From: Neostethus bicornis
Lineage: Eukaryota; Chordata; Actinopteri; Atheriniformes; Phallostethidae
Length of the DNA: 64,000 bases
Reading direction: 5' to 3'
NCBI GenBank assembly: GCA_902685375.1
Contig: LR738559.1
Span: 17,401,001 to 17,465,000 of the forward strand
Shown here: one piece after another, positions 1 to 11,648 of the stretch
Layout: each line of letters starts with the position of its first letter
Numbering within the stretch: position 1 is the stretch's first letter
The notes under the pieces: generated by a model
What the model was told of the DNA's origin: nothing
The model's database searches: none
Seen by the model: the letters and a program-made list of their open reading frames with translations, nothing else
Program-made: the position numbers and the translations under genes

Positions 1-413
1 AGCTTCTTTTGATTGCGTCCCTCAGTGCCCTTTCACGTTTCCCTCCCTCCTGGGGGTGTCCTGCAGATCGATAACGGCCCTAGCTGTCCAGGGCACTAAG
101 ACCTTTCTCTCGTTAACACACGGCTTGTTTCATCTCCATGCAAAGCCTTTCCTCAATCCCTCCTCCTCACAAGACTGTTTTTATGATGTTTTTTTCCTCA
201 GATGGGTCTATTATTCCCGTTTGTGAGGAAATGTGCCCTAGTTTCATGTGAACCCCTTTCAATCTGCCGTAGAGAGATAGTGGAGGCTTCATCCCATGAC
301 CAAATGGTTTTTGAATGAAAATGAGAGACGCTTTGAACCTTCAGGGATCTGGAGAACACTGACATTCTGTCACAGCGGTGATGTTCTGGGATAATCGGAG
401 AACCAACACTTAC
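1..413 (-). other. crhr1: Start of intron after the TM1 exon
   Basis: This is the 5' part of the intron that follows the exon at 414-520 (minus strand). It opens with a good GTAAGT donor, read as AC at 412-413 on the plus strand. I see no exon or repeat in it. The next exon (TM2, expected to begin by completing an Arg codon) is not present, so the gene continues left of the window. Confidence 0.6.
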
Positions 414-520
414 CTCAAACGTAAGAAGAGGAAAAAAGCGATGAGGAGAGCCACCAATGAGATGCAATGACCTAGGTAATTTATGGTCACAGCGATTTGG
501 AAATGCACCTTCTTCTTTTT
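414..520 (-). CDS. crhr1: CRH receptor exon: linker and first transmembrane helix
   Basis: Internal exon of a class B1 (secretin-family) G-protein-coupled receptor for corticotropin-releasing hormone and urocortins, a plasma-membrane protein signalling mainly through Gs. The minus strand reads acceptor tgcag, 107 coding bases, donor GTAAGT. The translation begins with four lysines and VHFQIAV, then INYLGHCISLVALLIAF and FLFLRLR. That is the stalk plus TM1 of CRHR; human CRHR1 has nearly the same NYLGHCISLVALL core, whereas CRHR2 has a more divergent CVSVAAL-type core. The exon starts in phase 0, matching the end of the exon at 12778-12866, and ends after two bases of an Arg codon. The splice sites and full open frame argue for an intact exon, not a pseudogene. 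Known from the family: this exon follows the extracellular-domain exon. Inferred: orthology to crhr1 rather than crhr2. Confidence 0.8.
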
Positions 521-526
521 CTGCAG

Positions 527-2018
527 GAAGACAAAAAATATCGGATGAGTCTAATGCGAATTTTGTTTGACATTCATTGTGATTTCACAAAAAAAAAAAA
601 ATAAACATGAAAGAAAAAAAACCCTAATATTCTTTCAGGTTTTGAAGTCTACCCCCCATGGTTTGACTGTGATGCTTCCATTTGAAATGCATCACACACG
701 TTTACATTTACCGCCAATAAAGGAACATCACAATAAACACAACAAACGTTATCTTTCCGACTGAACTTCAAAAGCTAGTATTTTAGGAGACTTTTTGTTG
801 ATGTCAAGGAGTTTCAGTGTCCTTTTGAAGACATTTGATGTCTCAAACAGCTCTTTGTGTCTTTTGGTTTAACTTTTTTTATCTCTGCGTGCCACATGGC
901 TGTCATCTTGATTAAAAATCACATCATAAACTTTTAATCCAAAGATCAAACTCAGTGATGTGACTCCAGATGTTTTTAACTTAAATTGTGGGGAAAATTA
1001 ATTTAATGGAGGTTATTTCCTATCTTTTTTTTCTCATCAAAATCAAAACAACTTCAACCCATCTGCTAAATGAAACATTTCTTTGACCTTTTATGTTCAC
1101 TTTATACATTTTCACCACAAAAGTATCAAATTACAACTAAATGAGTTTCATGCTTTTAAAATAAAAAGTATCACACAGTGATGTGATAGAGATTATTAAA
1201 AATGTGACAGTCATGTGAAGGTTTTACATTTCAGGGGATTTTTTTCTCAACATTTTTCAGCTTTCTTTTTTTACCCTAGTTTCTTACTGGGGAAACCAAA
1301 CGAGTTTAGGGAGAAAAAACAGAAAAAAACCTAATCAGATGATTACATGTAATCCTGCTCTTAGTTTGGACCTCTATGTTAGAGACTCATCGCTACATCT
1401 CAGGGGTTTCCCCCTCGGTCTGTGGTTCCAACTCCTTCGTGGAAGATGTTGCAGATGTATGAACTCTACACGTAGGATGATTTTATCAGATTAGATATGT
1501 ACAGAGAGCATTTTTATTGGAGCAAAGTGAAATTCTGAGAATGTCTTTCACTTGTAGAAGATGCTACCATGACACCGCTGTATAAGTTCTCCTCCCCGTG
1601 CGAGACTAGCATCTCCTACCCCGCTTTGGTGAAATTATGCTTAATTGCCATTGTGCATGAGAAATACCAGGTGGCACTGGCTCGTTTCAAGACCTCTGTA
1701 GATGCAGCACACCATTTTTATGATTTTTATTTGGAGTTACAGAGGCATGGTTGGGGAAGGATCTGGATTAAGTTTGTTTCCACCTGAGATTTGCCGCAGG
1801 TGTGATCTATAAAACTCACGTTGCGTAATTGAAGTTATAGGAAAATTTTTATGAATCCTAAGTTTGCGTGGGATGAGCAAGATGTGTATGCTCGACAAAA
1901 ACACTTCCTTCACATACAATCTATGCAAGTGTTTCTAAATGAAGTCACAAAATGTGTCAGTTTGCTCAGATAGTGTTAAATAAACAGCTGTAATTTGGAC
2001 TTTTATATGTCTTGTAGA
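527..2018. other. Intronic sequence without recognised features
   Basis: AT-rich sequence with short homopolymer runs. An open stretch on the plus strand at 1569-1787 (72 codons) has no recognisable domain and no convincing splice context. Nothing else is seen. Confidence 0.5.
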
Positions 2019-2165
2019 TTTCTTCATCCATTCATCTTCCATACCACTTTTCCATTTTACTACTAGGGTGCCAGAGCCTATCCCAGCTAGTTCTAGTCGA
2101 GGTGCGGTATACGCCGAGTGGGTCAACAGTACATAGGACAGACAACTACTCATTCATTCCTGGGG
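2019..2165 (-). repeat. C-family repeat fragment (3' part)
   Basis: The reverse complement contains the 'GGGATAGGCTC(TGG)C' and cattcatcttccatacc signatures shared with the fuller copies at 32670, 37938 and 55708. Only the 3' end of the element is kept, and it is diverged. Confidence 0.5.
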
Positions 2166-2270
2166 GACCACAGCATCACCATGCAGTTAGATATTTGGAT
2201 CTAATACGTATGTTCAGATTTCAATCAGTTAAATTAAATAGTCCTTAGAAGAACTAACTAAACTAACTTT

Positions 2271-2544
2271 GGGGGAAGGATGGCTCAGTGGGTAGGGCGA
2301 CCGCTCCGTAACCGGAAGGTCACAGGTTCGATCCCCCGGCCAGAGTCCATGCCAAGGTGTCCTTGAGCAAGACACCGAACCCCCAGTTGCTTCTGATGAT
2401 AGTGGTCTGCGCCTTGCATGGTAGCTCCCATCATCAGGAATGAATGTTGTGTGTGTGTGAATGATTGTATGGAGTGAATGAATAATGCATATATATATGT
2501 AAAGCGTCTTTGAGTGTCCAGAAAAGCGCTATATAAGTTCAATG

Positions 2545-2579
<35 letters not shown>
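2271..2579 (+). repeat. tRNA-derived SINE with L2-like tail and (ATT)n
   Basis: The tRNA-like head has an A-box-like TGGCTCAGTGGG at 2281-2292 and a B-box GGTTCGATCCC at 2325-2335, the two internal RNA polymerase III promoter parts. The body runs on through 'gtccttgagcaagacacc' to a tail with 'gtaaagcgtctttgagtg' and 'aaaagcgctatataag', which resembles LINE-2-type 3' ends. It finishes in an (ATT)n run at 2547-2579. It is full length and fairly well preserved, so probably a recent insertion in the receptor intron. Confidence 0.8.
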
Positions 2580-2580
<1 letters not shown>

Positions 2581-5500
2581 ACAGGACTACAAATATGGAC
2601 AACTTCAGATAAACAAAGATGGATAAACTGATCTGTTGAGATCACTGACTGAAAAACAACAAGTCTGAGAGAAACAAGAGCAACCAAACCCAAGCAGGAT
2701 GAGAAGACATAAGGAGCAGAAGAAAAGTAATCAGAAGTTTAAAAGTAAAAAATAAATTCAGCTCAACATGGAGCCAAGAAAGAAAGCAAGAATACAATCC
2801 AATGAAAGTGAAGGGTTTGTTAAAAACACACAATCTCATCCTAGGAATTTAACTTGGACCTGGAGGACCTGGGTGATCAAGATGAACTGACCACCCAGTG
2901 CCTCAAGTCTTCACTTCTCTGACTGGTTTTATCTGGTTAAAAAATGTGCTGAAGGACACACCTTCAAACAACCTCTTTTTCTTTCATATCTTTTCTTTCT
3001 GTGTCTCATGTTTCTTTGTGTTTACGCTGTGCAAAGCTTTGATTTTACATCCCCAATCCCACCGGAGACAGATTAAACAATACCTCACTTCTTCTCTGTT
3101 CCAATAAACCGAAACCAGATCACAGATCAGATTTTGATGCTTTCTACTAGATCATTGGTGGGTTCTCAGAAGAGAAATCTCAAGAAACACTTCCTATTCA
3201 GAGCAGAAGATAACTGCTCCAGACTGTGTGATTGGATACTCCACATCCACAGTAATCTGGGCTATGAATGGATTTATGTAACCCACTGGTGTCTACGTTG
3301 AGATTAAATGTGGTTATGTTTAATCCCCCCTTTCTGAAACACTTCATCTGCTCCATACAGCTCTCCAGCTGAGTCTGATGAGGACGAAGGCCACGATGTC
3401 AGCGGATCTTCTCCTGATTTCGGCCCTGATAATCAATGCTAGATGAGGCATTTGGAAGGGCTGGGAAAATAAGCCGCCAGATCTCTGTAGCATGAGGTGA
3501 TGTTTGGGGTCAGAGAGAGATCACGGAGATCGTAAAGACTTGTTTTCCAAATGAGGAGCAAATAATCCTTTCTATTTACGGGTCACAATAAATTAAAAAA
3601 AAGGCTTGGTCTTATTCTTGCATCTATTTTTACACAACATCAGGGAATATCCTGCGATCCAAACTCTGCTGTTCACAGTTTATTGATGGGCATGCTCAGT
3701 TTGGTCTTTCCTCTTGTTCTTTATAGGAAGAAAAGCAGGTGTTCCAATTAATATTCAAATTAAAAGACACAATGTATTGTCAGAGATTTGCATCAAGGAT
3801 GAGCAGCAACTGTTGGAAGCCATCATGGAATCAAACTTAGAAGAAAGTTTCCAATGCCAAGTTGGATCATCTTCAAGAACGAAGACGGTTTTTGGGGAAA
3901 AGTACTCCAGCCTGGTCTTAGAAAGGTGAAATCAATATAGAAGTTTGTGAGTGTGAATAATCTCCTATTAACATCTTCGTTAATTCCACATAGAGATGAA
4001 CATCGTGACGGTTTCACATACTAAAGCCAAAACTTCTCAGTTCTCCACCACATTATCGTGAAGTCACTTGCAGACTCTTTCTGTGCTTCCAAGATATTCT
4101 GGATCATCTGTGTGAGGCGGCAGGACATGTTGACAAGTCAGTCATCGCTTCACAGTCTGAGGGTGAATGATTCATCCAATCCAGTAAAAGATGGGAGCCA
4201 ACTGTCACATGAAGCCTGGTTAGGCACAGACCCAAAATCTGACACCTGCAGGAAAACGGAGTGAAGACAGAAATACTGAGAACTGCTCAGCCGGCAGAAG
4301 CTCATTAACTACCCATCATTACACTTTATACGCACAATATAATGAATTAAACATTGCCTTCTGTTTTCCATTAAGAGGTCCGTTTCTGTGCCATGACGGA
4401 TTAGGGTGTTTTTAAAGAAAAACCCCAACACTAACAAGGACCAGGACGGACTTCTGGTGTGGTCTTTTTCGGCTGTGGAACATCTGCTCTAAGGCAGGGC
4501 GAGTCGAATCATTCAGGTCCGTGGCCAATAAGAATGTCATAGTAGGCTACACTGATTAAACCGTGCAAGGTTGGTAGGAAGTAGACCAAAGAGACCATGC
4601 GCACCTCATCCCACCAGCAGCAGTCTTAAGGTTGGTCCATGGGAGGTGGGTTCCAGGTGTTTCATAATGTTTCCATACAAATCTGAGGTTGCATGTGGAC
4701 GAAATGCTCAAATTGAGACTCACCAGAGGCTCAGAATGAGCTGAAATCTTTCTTTTATCTACAACAAACTTTTTGTTGGATTCTTAACTGCATCTGTATT
4801 TTGTAACAGTAAATCACGGCTCATCAGATTCAGCAAAGTTTGCAATCTACTTAGAGATGGTAGCGTGTGAAAATCCCAGTCTCTCAAATACTCAGATCAG
4901 TCCATCTGGCAACAGCAAACATCCTCAAAGTCACTTAAACCCCCTTTGTTTCTCATCCAGACTAAAACCTAAGTAAGTATGTGTAATTGTACATTGCTAA
5001 AATGTGATTGGCTGCGTGTTTTAGCACACAGATGGACAGCCAATCAGTGTCCCTGCATGCATATTCTTCACTTACTGATTTGTAAAGAACAATAAATACT
5101 CATCCATTATTACATCAAAGTGGAATTCTACTCCAGAGCGACCAGAGTTATTGACGTTGTGGCTCAAATGAACCAGAACAGTTCAGAGCGTGTAAAAGAA
5201 AGAAGGATTATACGTGGGCAGTAAAAACTGAAGGTGATGGCACATGAACAGAGGGTCAGCTGCTGAGTTATTCATAAAAATCTATGAGAGCCGGAGACAC
5301 AATGTCCACATGTCCGTCCAAGTGAAGCAGAGTCTGAGATGAGGAGGCTAAACACTGCTGCAGCTCCCGGTCTCGCCCACAGTACCATACACTCACTGGC
5401 CTTTTGTTTTGGTTTATGTCATCGGCCTCAAGCAGCGCATGCTGGTACAAATCATACTGTGTTCAAAGGCCGGTCTGTGGACCGAAACGTTCCATTTTAC

Positions 5501-6379
5501 TTTTTACGAGTGGCCCACAATTCACCCCCAAAGTAAATTAGCAATGATGTGGCTGCATGAGAAAGAAACAAATGATGCAAGTTTTAATCCCATTACAAAC
5601 CAAAACCAGACGCTTTTATCCCACTTAATCCGGGATGTGAAGCCGATTACAACTTCCTCCAAAACTTGTTAGAAGGAAATGCTCCTCGGGTGATGAAAAT
5701 CAGTCTATTTATGCTCCAATTGACACAACCACATAAACCATGCATCCAAAAAGTTTTTTTTTATAAAAGTAGATCCGTGTATGTATGATGGAGCTACTGA
5801 AGGGCTGTGCAGCATGCGACTCACGGACCAGAAATGGTCCACTGACCATCTCAGGATCATTTCATAGCAATGATAAAAATGTAAGGAAAAAACTAAATCT
5901 TTACCTTTGCAATAAAGAAAACAGACTTTTTTTTCCCCCAAAACTAGAATTTTTTTTTTTTAAAGGAAGACAGAAAACCCAACAACTAACTTCATGCATG
6001 TATACTGAGGATTACTTCCAGATTCATTCAAAAGCTGTGGTTATTGATCCCACAACAAAAATTTGACCAATTTGCAAGCACTCCTGCACAGTTTTCGAAT
6101 ACTTTAAAAAGTCATGTTGTTCTTGGCCAAAAATGTTCTCTGCCACACCCACATTCTACTGTTATATAAGCAGGAAGTGTTTTAGCTGCAGCAGTGCATG
6201 CACTCTGTAACACTAAGGCCGTACAACAGGCAGTTCCATTATTTGATAAATTCAGCAAAATAATATCATGAAAACTTATGCACTTTTTTTGCTAACTTGA
6301 TGCGCTTTAACACTGTTTTTGGGGCACCAAACAAAATTTACGTTGTATTGTGCATGCATTTTTCTTTTTGGCAACCATC
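2580..6379. other. Intronic sequence without recognised features
   Basis: No gene, RNA or complete mobile element is recognised. The stretch at 3120-3310 has a mildly repeat-like texture but no diagnostic end. Several short open frames (for example 4058-4264, 5268-5450, 5785-6066) lack recognisable motifs. Confidence 0.4.
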
Positions 6380-7185
6380 TAAGTTTTTGTTTTAGTCTTC
6401 GTCTTTGGAACAAAAATTAATTTAAGTTTTAGTCACATTTTCGTCATCTCTTTATATTTTCGTTTTAGTCAACAAAAACCCAAAAGAGTTTTTGTTTAGT
6501 TTTAGTGTTTAAAAAAAAAAAAAAAAAGAACAACTTACTTTAACAATTGTGGCTTTATTACGGAGAATGATGCCGGTTATTTGTTAAAAAAAAAAAAACT
6601 CTGCCGAGGCTTAACTTGCGCAAAACAGCAAACATTATAAAACAATGTCAAATAAATCAAAATTCTTCAGTCAGTGAGGAACGTTGTAACTTATGTATAT
6701 ATACTTAAAAATGACACCTCTTAATAACCTCTGTAAACAAAGTAAACATTGCATTGTGTCTTTAAATCAGTTGTTAGACCAACCAAGCTAACTAAGGAAG
6801 TTAGCAGCGCTGACAAGCTAGCATTAGCTTGAAGTTAGCATGCTATTTGCGCAAAATATGTGGAAAACTTTAAGTTTCTGACCACCAATGCTGCTGTTGC
6901 CACCACGGTGTGTGACTTTCTCATGGCTGCAGGTGTGTTGTGTAGACGGTGTGAACGTGCAGCATTGTGGGGGGCGTGCCGCCGTAAGAGACAGAATGCA
7001 GCCGCTGTGCTTTTTCTTTTCACAGACAGAAATGGAAAAGTCTGACGCCCGTTTCGTTACATTTTCGTCACGTCAACAGAAACTTGCAAACGTCTCGTCA
7101 CATTTTCATCACCAAAATGTTGCATTTATTTTGTTCTTGTTACGTTATTGTCATGAAAAAATGCTTGGTCATTGAAATCATTTCG
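6380..7185. repeat. Possible DNA-element-like repeat with ttttagtc motifs
   Basis: Both flanks are rich in mutually inverted short motifs: 'gttttagtc' and 'cacattttcgtca' near 6390-6480, and 'cgttacattttcgtcac' and 'gtcacattttcatcac' near 7050-7115. This texture is common in fish non-autonomous elements. I found neither clean terminal repeats nor a target duplication. The more GC-rich core at 6890-7000 reads open in several frames but shows no known domain. Confidence 0.3.
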
Positions 7186-7749
7186 AAAACAACACCACGT
7201 GGATGTGCCCCGGGCGTGGTTCGAAAAGTGAAGCGAGAGGAGGGAGTAATCAAAAATAGAAAGTACGAAAAAAGAAATATTACTCCAAAAAAACAAAATA
7301 CCACCTCTTTAATTTTACTTTTAATCTGCAAACTATATTTTAAAAAAAAATGTTTTTCCAAAAAAATAGAACTATATAAAAAATATTTCTGAACTGTTAC
7401 TAATATTCGAATCAAAGCGTGTTGACTTGTAATCAAAGAGCTGGAGCTTAACTAAAAGTTAGTCAGAAACTGTAAGAACTTTAGTTCTTTTAATAGCTCA
7501 TTAAAGCTGTTTTTAAACCAGTGAGAAGGAGAGAAATAAATTTGGATATGCAACCTTTTTACTAATTAAAATATAAATTGAGAGATATTTTTTTATAGAA
7601 TAACACCTCTAGCATTGGATTTTCTGTTTTAAAATAAGCCTGAGTTATTTCCACTTAAAACAAAAAAATCTGTTTGATTAAGCATAGTTTTAAGTCAGAA
7701 TTTTATGGTTATGAATGATTATGAACAGCACTAAATATATAGATATATA

Positions 7750-7996
7750 AAGGGGCGAATCCAGGAGGAGGCTGGAAAAAAGAAAAAAAAAAAGAAGAAA
7801 AAGAAAGGAAAGGGGACTAGTCAAGCCATCCCCTTGCAGGGTCGGTGAATGGGCTGCAATGGGCCAGCGAATGGGCCACCAAAATGCAGGAAAATGACTT
7901 TTATTTTTCAAAATGTTCTTGGGGGGAATGCCCCCCCTATACTGGCTTTGTCAATGACATCACGCCCCCCCTTTAGAAATCCTGGATCCTCCCCTG
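7750..7996 (-). mobile_element. hAT-like MITE, AGGGGCG...GGATC family, copy 1
   Basis: Terminal inverted repeats: AGGGGCGAATCCAGG at 7751-7765 and CCTGGATCCTCCCCT at 7981-7995 (14 of 15 match). A candidate 8-bp target duplication GATATATA (7742-7749 and 7996-8003) fits hAT, but it lies in an AT microsatellite and is weak. The interior matches the nested copy at 16223-16453 in opposite orientation, including 'ttgacaaagccaatata' and 'gtcccctttcctttt'-type blocks. No coding capacity. Confidence 0.6.
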
Positions 7997-8043
7997 ATAT
8001 ATATATATATATATAGATATGTATCTATATATATATATCCATA
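7997..8043. repeat. (AT)n microsatellite
   Basis: Interrupted TA dinucleotide tract next to the MITE; 'gatatgtatctatatatatat' makes it partly palindromic. Confidence 0.8.
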
Positions 8044-8639
8044 TCAAACTGAGCAGATGGACATCCTCAGATTCTCTCCTGGCGACAGTCTGATACCTCA
8101 TAAACTTCAAGCATGACTCAGCTGGTTCAAGTCTTCCAACATTGACCCGTGCCAAGCTAGACGCTATACCAACTCTATCAGTTTGCATGTTTTCACATTT
8201 TATATTCATTGCTTTTTTATCTTTTCCTACCCTATTGGCTCTCTGTGGTAATTGTGCATCCAACAATAATCTGAGAGTGGATGGTAATGAGCTGAAGCCC
8301 CTGCTGCTTTACAGGGACCATGCAGATGCCTGATACCTGAGGAAACTGTATTATTCCAGTAATATACACCAACTGGTGGGTGGGGGCATAAATCAGGCAA
8401 ACAGGATGTTTTAAAATGGATCTGACCATTGGGACGAGCCTGAGAGATGAGTAGGAGGTGGCCGATGAGACCTTCTCTCTTTCCTCAGGTGGAAAAATAT
8501 GTGGGCCACATATTTTTTGGTTCAGAGATACCGAAGCGCCTCCAGCAAGATCTTATCTTTCATTCAAACAAACCTCACAAGAAAGTTTGCCTTTAAACCT
8601 AATATGATACTCCTGAGAAAATCACATTTAGTTTGCGGC

Positions 8640-9507
8640 AACCGTGCAAGAATAATTATTAGAATCTAAAACCAATCGATTTAAATCGATTATCAAAATA
8701 GTTGTCAACTAATTTGGTCATCGATTAATCGTCTAAAAGTTTTTACTGCCAACTGCAGGATACAAGACCCCCTGCAGTTGGGGGTCTTCCGGTGATGGAT
8801 AGATCCGGAAGACCGGATCTATCCATCACATTTTTCCCACAAAAAAAAATGTGGGAAAAAGCACATTTTTCCCACAAAAAATGAGTGCTGTTAGTTGGGC
8901 ACATCTTTACCGATTAGTAGATCTGTGTTTGTAATATTACAAGTGGTAAAGATGAACCCGGGTCATTTTATTTATTGAAGTTACTATTTTTACAGTAGAG
9001 ATGTGTTTTTTTTTGTTGTTTTTTTGCACTAATACCACACAACTTGAATGTTTTTGTATATTTTTTACTCATGTTAATCTGGGGCCTTTTTTTTGTACGA
9101 TACTTCTGAACAAGGTTTAATTTGCGAATCCAGAAGTGTTAAAGGTTTCTTGTTTTCAAATGTGATCCAACAGTTTACATTTGATGTTTTATTAGCCAGT
9201 ACTACTAAAGCACATTTTATGGGTGCTTATGATTTACTTTTAATGTATACTGTAAGTAGATTTATTATTTTCTAGAAATGATAATATTCTACCTCTTTAT
9301 TTGACAGAAAGAATAACATTTGCTCTTCCTGTAAAACCCAACGTGTTGTTTATGTGGTTATGAGTTGTGTTTTACACAATTACATTCTATAATATGTCGA
9401 AAAAGTAACATTTATTAAATTGTCCTTTTTATCCGATTAATCGAATAATCGATTGAATAATCTCCAGATTAATCGATTACCAAAATAATCGTTAGTTGCA
9501 GCCCTAC
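8640..9507. mobile_element. hAT-like MITE with 'ATCGATTAATCG' ends
   Basis: The right end reads 'AATAATCGTTAGTTGCAGCCCTA' (in reverse: TAGGGCTGCAACTAACGATT), a terminus common to hAT non-autonomous elements in fish. The left end is eroded but carries matching inverted blocks: TCGATTATCAAAATAGTTG at about 8685 and CATCGATTAATCGTC at about 8719. The interior is AT-rich with no transposase. The palindrome cluster at 8764-8880 sits inside it. Confidence 0.6.
8764..8880. repeat. Chain of overlapping perfect inverted repeats
   Basis: Four linked inverted repeats. AAGACCCCC (8764-8772) pairs with GGGGGTCTT (8780-8788). GGTCTTCCGG (8783-8792) pairs with CCGGAAGACC (8805-8814). GTGATGGATAGATCCGG (8792-8808) pairs with its exact complement at 8813-8829, 17 bp with a 4-base loop. 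TTTTTCCCAC (8831-8840) pairs with GTGGGAAAAA (8851-8860). CACATTTTTCCCACAAAAAA at 8827 is then repeated directly at 8862. Each arm overlaps or abuts the next. Confidence 0.85.
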
Positions 9508-10384
9508 TTCAGAGCATCTCAATCAATCTCAAAGCCTGTAATAAAAAAGGATGAGATGGGAGTCTCTGTCTGATGAGCCAGACGGATTGGGTTGTGTTTG
9601 TTTTGGTCTGAGATGTTGGCACTCCAGCCCTACGTCAGGGTTTCTAAATGTCGCAGCAAACACCTTCACAGAGAAACCTCTTCCTCTTTCCGCTACCTCC
9701 TGTCACTCAGTCTGCCTCCTGCTGATTTATTTCATGGCTACAAAATAAAGAGAAAAAAAAAAATCAAACACGCAATTTTAAAAGGTCAGACACTCTGTAT
9801 CCATCTTCTGCCATTGATCGATTGGACATCGGGTTTGGAGTAAAACAGCCGTGGCTGCAGGGTTTCCGTTTCCTCATCCTGGCAGATCTGTAAGCCGCAA
9901 ACCATCGGGCGGCTTCATTGTTAGAATAAAACCCTTTCTGCCGATAAAAGCCCAGCCCAAACGTACAAATGCATTGATTTCTCTGATGAATATGTGGGCT
10001 GAGCGCATGTGGAGGTTTTACATGGAGCTTCTTACAGTCTGGCTCCGAGAAGCAGGTTTAAGATGTCGGCTAGAAGGGTCAAAGCACTCACAAGCCTCAT
10101 GCGGAATTAAATCAGCATTTCATCAATATTTTCTGAATATCACCTCCGAAAGCAAAGTGAGAAATCACATGAACAATCCGTTTTCAGACGTCTAAACCAC
10201 AGCTTTGATTTCTGCGGTAATGGCAAGAGCAGCCCAGCTGAGACCATGAATAGTAGTTTTCTTATAGAAGAAACAACCAATTTATATTCATAGAGTAAAA
10301 AAAAATGAGTGTAACGATAAAGAAATGCAAACACATCCCAACAGATGAAACGAAAGATTCCAGCCACAGTTTAACATATGCAGG
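9508..10384. other. Intronic sequence without recognised features
   Basis: Unique-looking sequence. The plus-strand open stretch 9851-10195 (114 codons) has no recognised domain and is probably chance. Confidence 0.4.
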
Positions 10385-10645
10385 AGGTTCCCGCCAGGAG
10401 CCTAGTTAACAGGCAGGAGGCAGGGTACATCCCAGACAAGCTCTCAGCCTGTGGCAGGGCCACACAGAGGTGGACAATCACACACACGTACACACACACA
10501 GAAAATAATTTACAATGACCAATTACCTAACATGCATGTGTTTGGCCCCGGAGTCCCCGGGGAGACCCCAAACACACAGAAAGGTCAGAGTCTGAAGCTT
10601 TGTTCATGCTGGTGACCTACTAAACTGTGAGGTAGCACTGCATAT
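10385..10645 (-). repeat. C-family repeat, diverged copy
   Basis: The minus strand shows the family order: 'gcagggtacatcccaga' complement, a CA-rich run, 'aacatgcatgtgtttgg', and a degraded region corresponding to the tRNA-like head near 10600-10645. Confidence 0.6.
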
Positions 10646-10788
10646 TAAAATAATGTCATCATTATGTACGTATATTGTTTCATAACATCTCAAATTTAAT
10701 CATTTCATGCAATAAAATTGAATTGAAAATACTTTATTTACCCCCAAAATAAATAAATATTTATTTATATTATGTACTTTTTTTTACA

Positions 10789-11648
10789 AGTGCTGTCATT
10801 GTAATGCGTTGATTCGATTAATTAATTACGACGTATTTTAACGCGTTATAAAATTAACACAATTAATTATGACGTCATAATGGTGGCAAGCCAATGCTTC
10901 CGCATTTGAATTTTGGCCTATTGAAGGACCCGTAGTCTTCTCGGCCATCCTACATCGCCTACGCTGACAAATTAAAATGCAGCAGCTCAGAAGGGGGGGG
11001 CGGGGCATGAGGGGGCCCCCACCACTTTAGGAAATCCTGGATTCGCCCTTAGTTGAGCCACTGAACGGCAAGTTTTTATACAAAATTAATTGAGATGGGG
11101 CCATAAATAAAAACTTAGTAATTTGTAGTTTTTTCAAAAAGGAGTTCTCCTACCACCAGAGCAACTCCAACCTGACATACCATCTAAACATAAAACATGT
11201 TCAGGCTAGTTCCTCTGTTGCGATTGTGGTTGCTGGGAACTCGCTTCGCTAAACCAAGCTAGCTGAATTTGGCAAATGAATGAGCAAATCCACAACAGAG
11301 AAATTGACAAATACTATCGCAAAGTGGGTTGCTGCCGATTGCAGACCAATTTCTATCATTGAAGATAAGAACGAACCCTAACAAACCCTCACCTTTGTTT
11401 TACTTTTTTTAATGATGCACCTGGCCTCATGAGGCACAGTTCACCAATAATAAACTGGATTTAAAATCTTCTCTTCTTACTGGATTCGATTGATTAGTCA
11501 CACAGTACAATTTTTAATATCCTAGAATTCAAATTCTTTATGAGGAGACCTTTAACAAATATGACGTTATAATGCGACTAACTTGATTAATCAATTACAA
11601 AATAGTGTAATTAATTTGATTAATTTTTTTTAATTGACTGACACCACT
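10789..11648. mobile_element. hAT-like element with AGTG(C/G)TGTCA ends
   Basis: Inverted ends AGTGCTGTCA (10789-10798) and TGACACCACT (11639-11648) match at 9 of 10. Subterminal 'gattaattaatta' and 'ttgattaatcaatta' runs and repeated 'gacgt' blocks are typical of the fish 'TTAACGCGTTAA' hAT group. No transposase frame remains. No convincing target duplication. A second, smaller element fragment is nested at about 10988-11052. Confidence 0.55.
10988..11052. mobile_element. Fragment of the AGGGGCG...GGATC hAT-like MITE
   Basis: 'gggggcggggcatgagggggc' through 'ggaaatcctggattcgccct' matches one end of the MITE at 7750-7996 and 16223-16453. It lies inside the element at 10789-11648. Confidence 0.5.

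Noticed and set aside
198..467. 89-codon minus-strand open frame starting MHLIGG
   Set aside because: It is an out-of-frame reading of the TM1 exon extended into the intron. The correct frame ends at the splice donor at 413.
2285..2602. Minus-strand open frame with a poly-asparagine run
   Set aside because: It is a read-through of the (ATT)n tail and body of a SINE.
6835..7045. Overlapping open frames around a G+C-rich patch on both strands
   Set aside because: No domain; the patch lies inside a repeat-like region, and multi-frame openness reflects composition.
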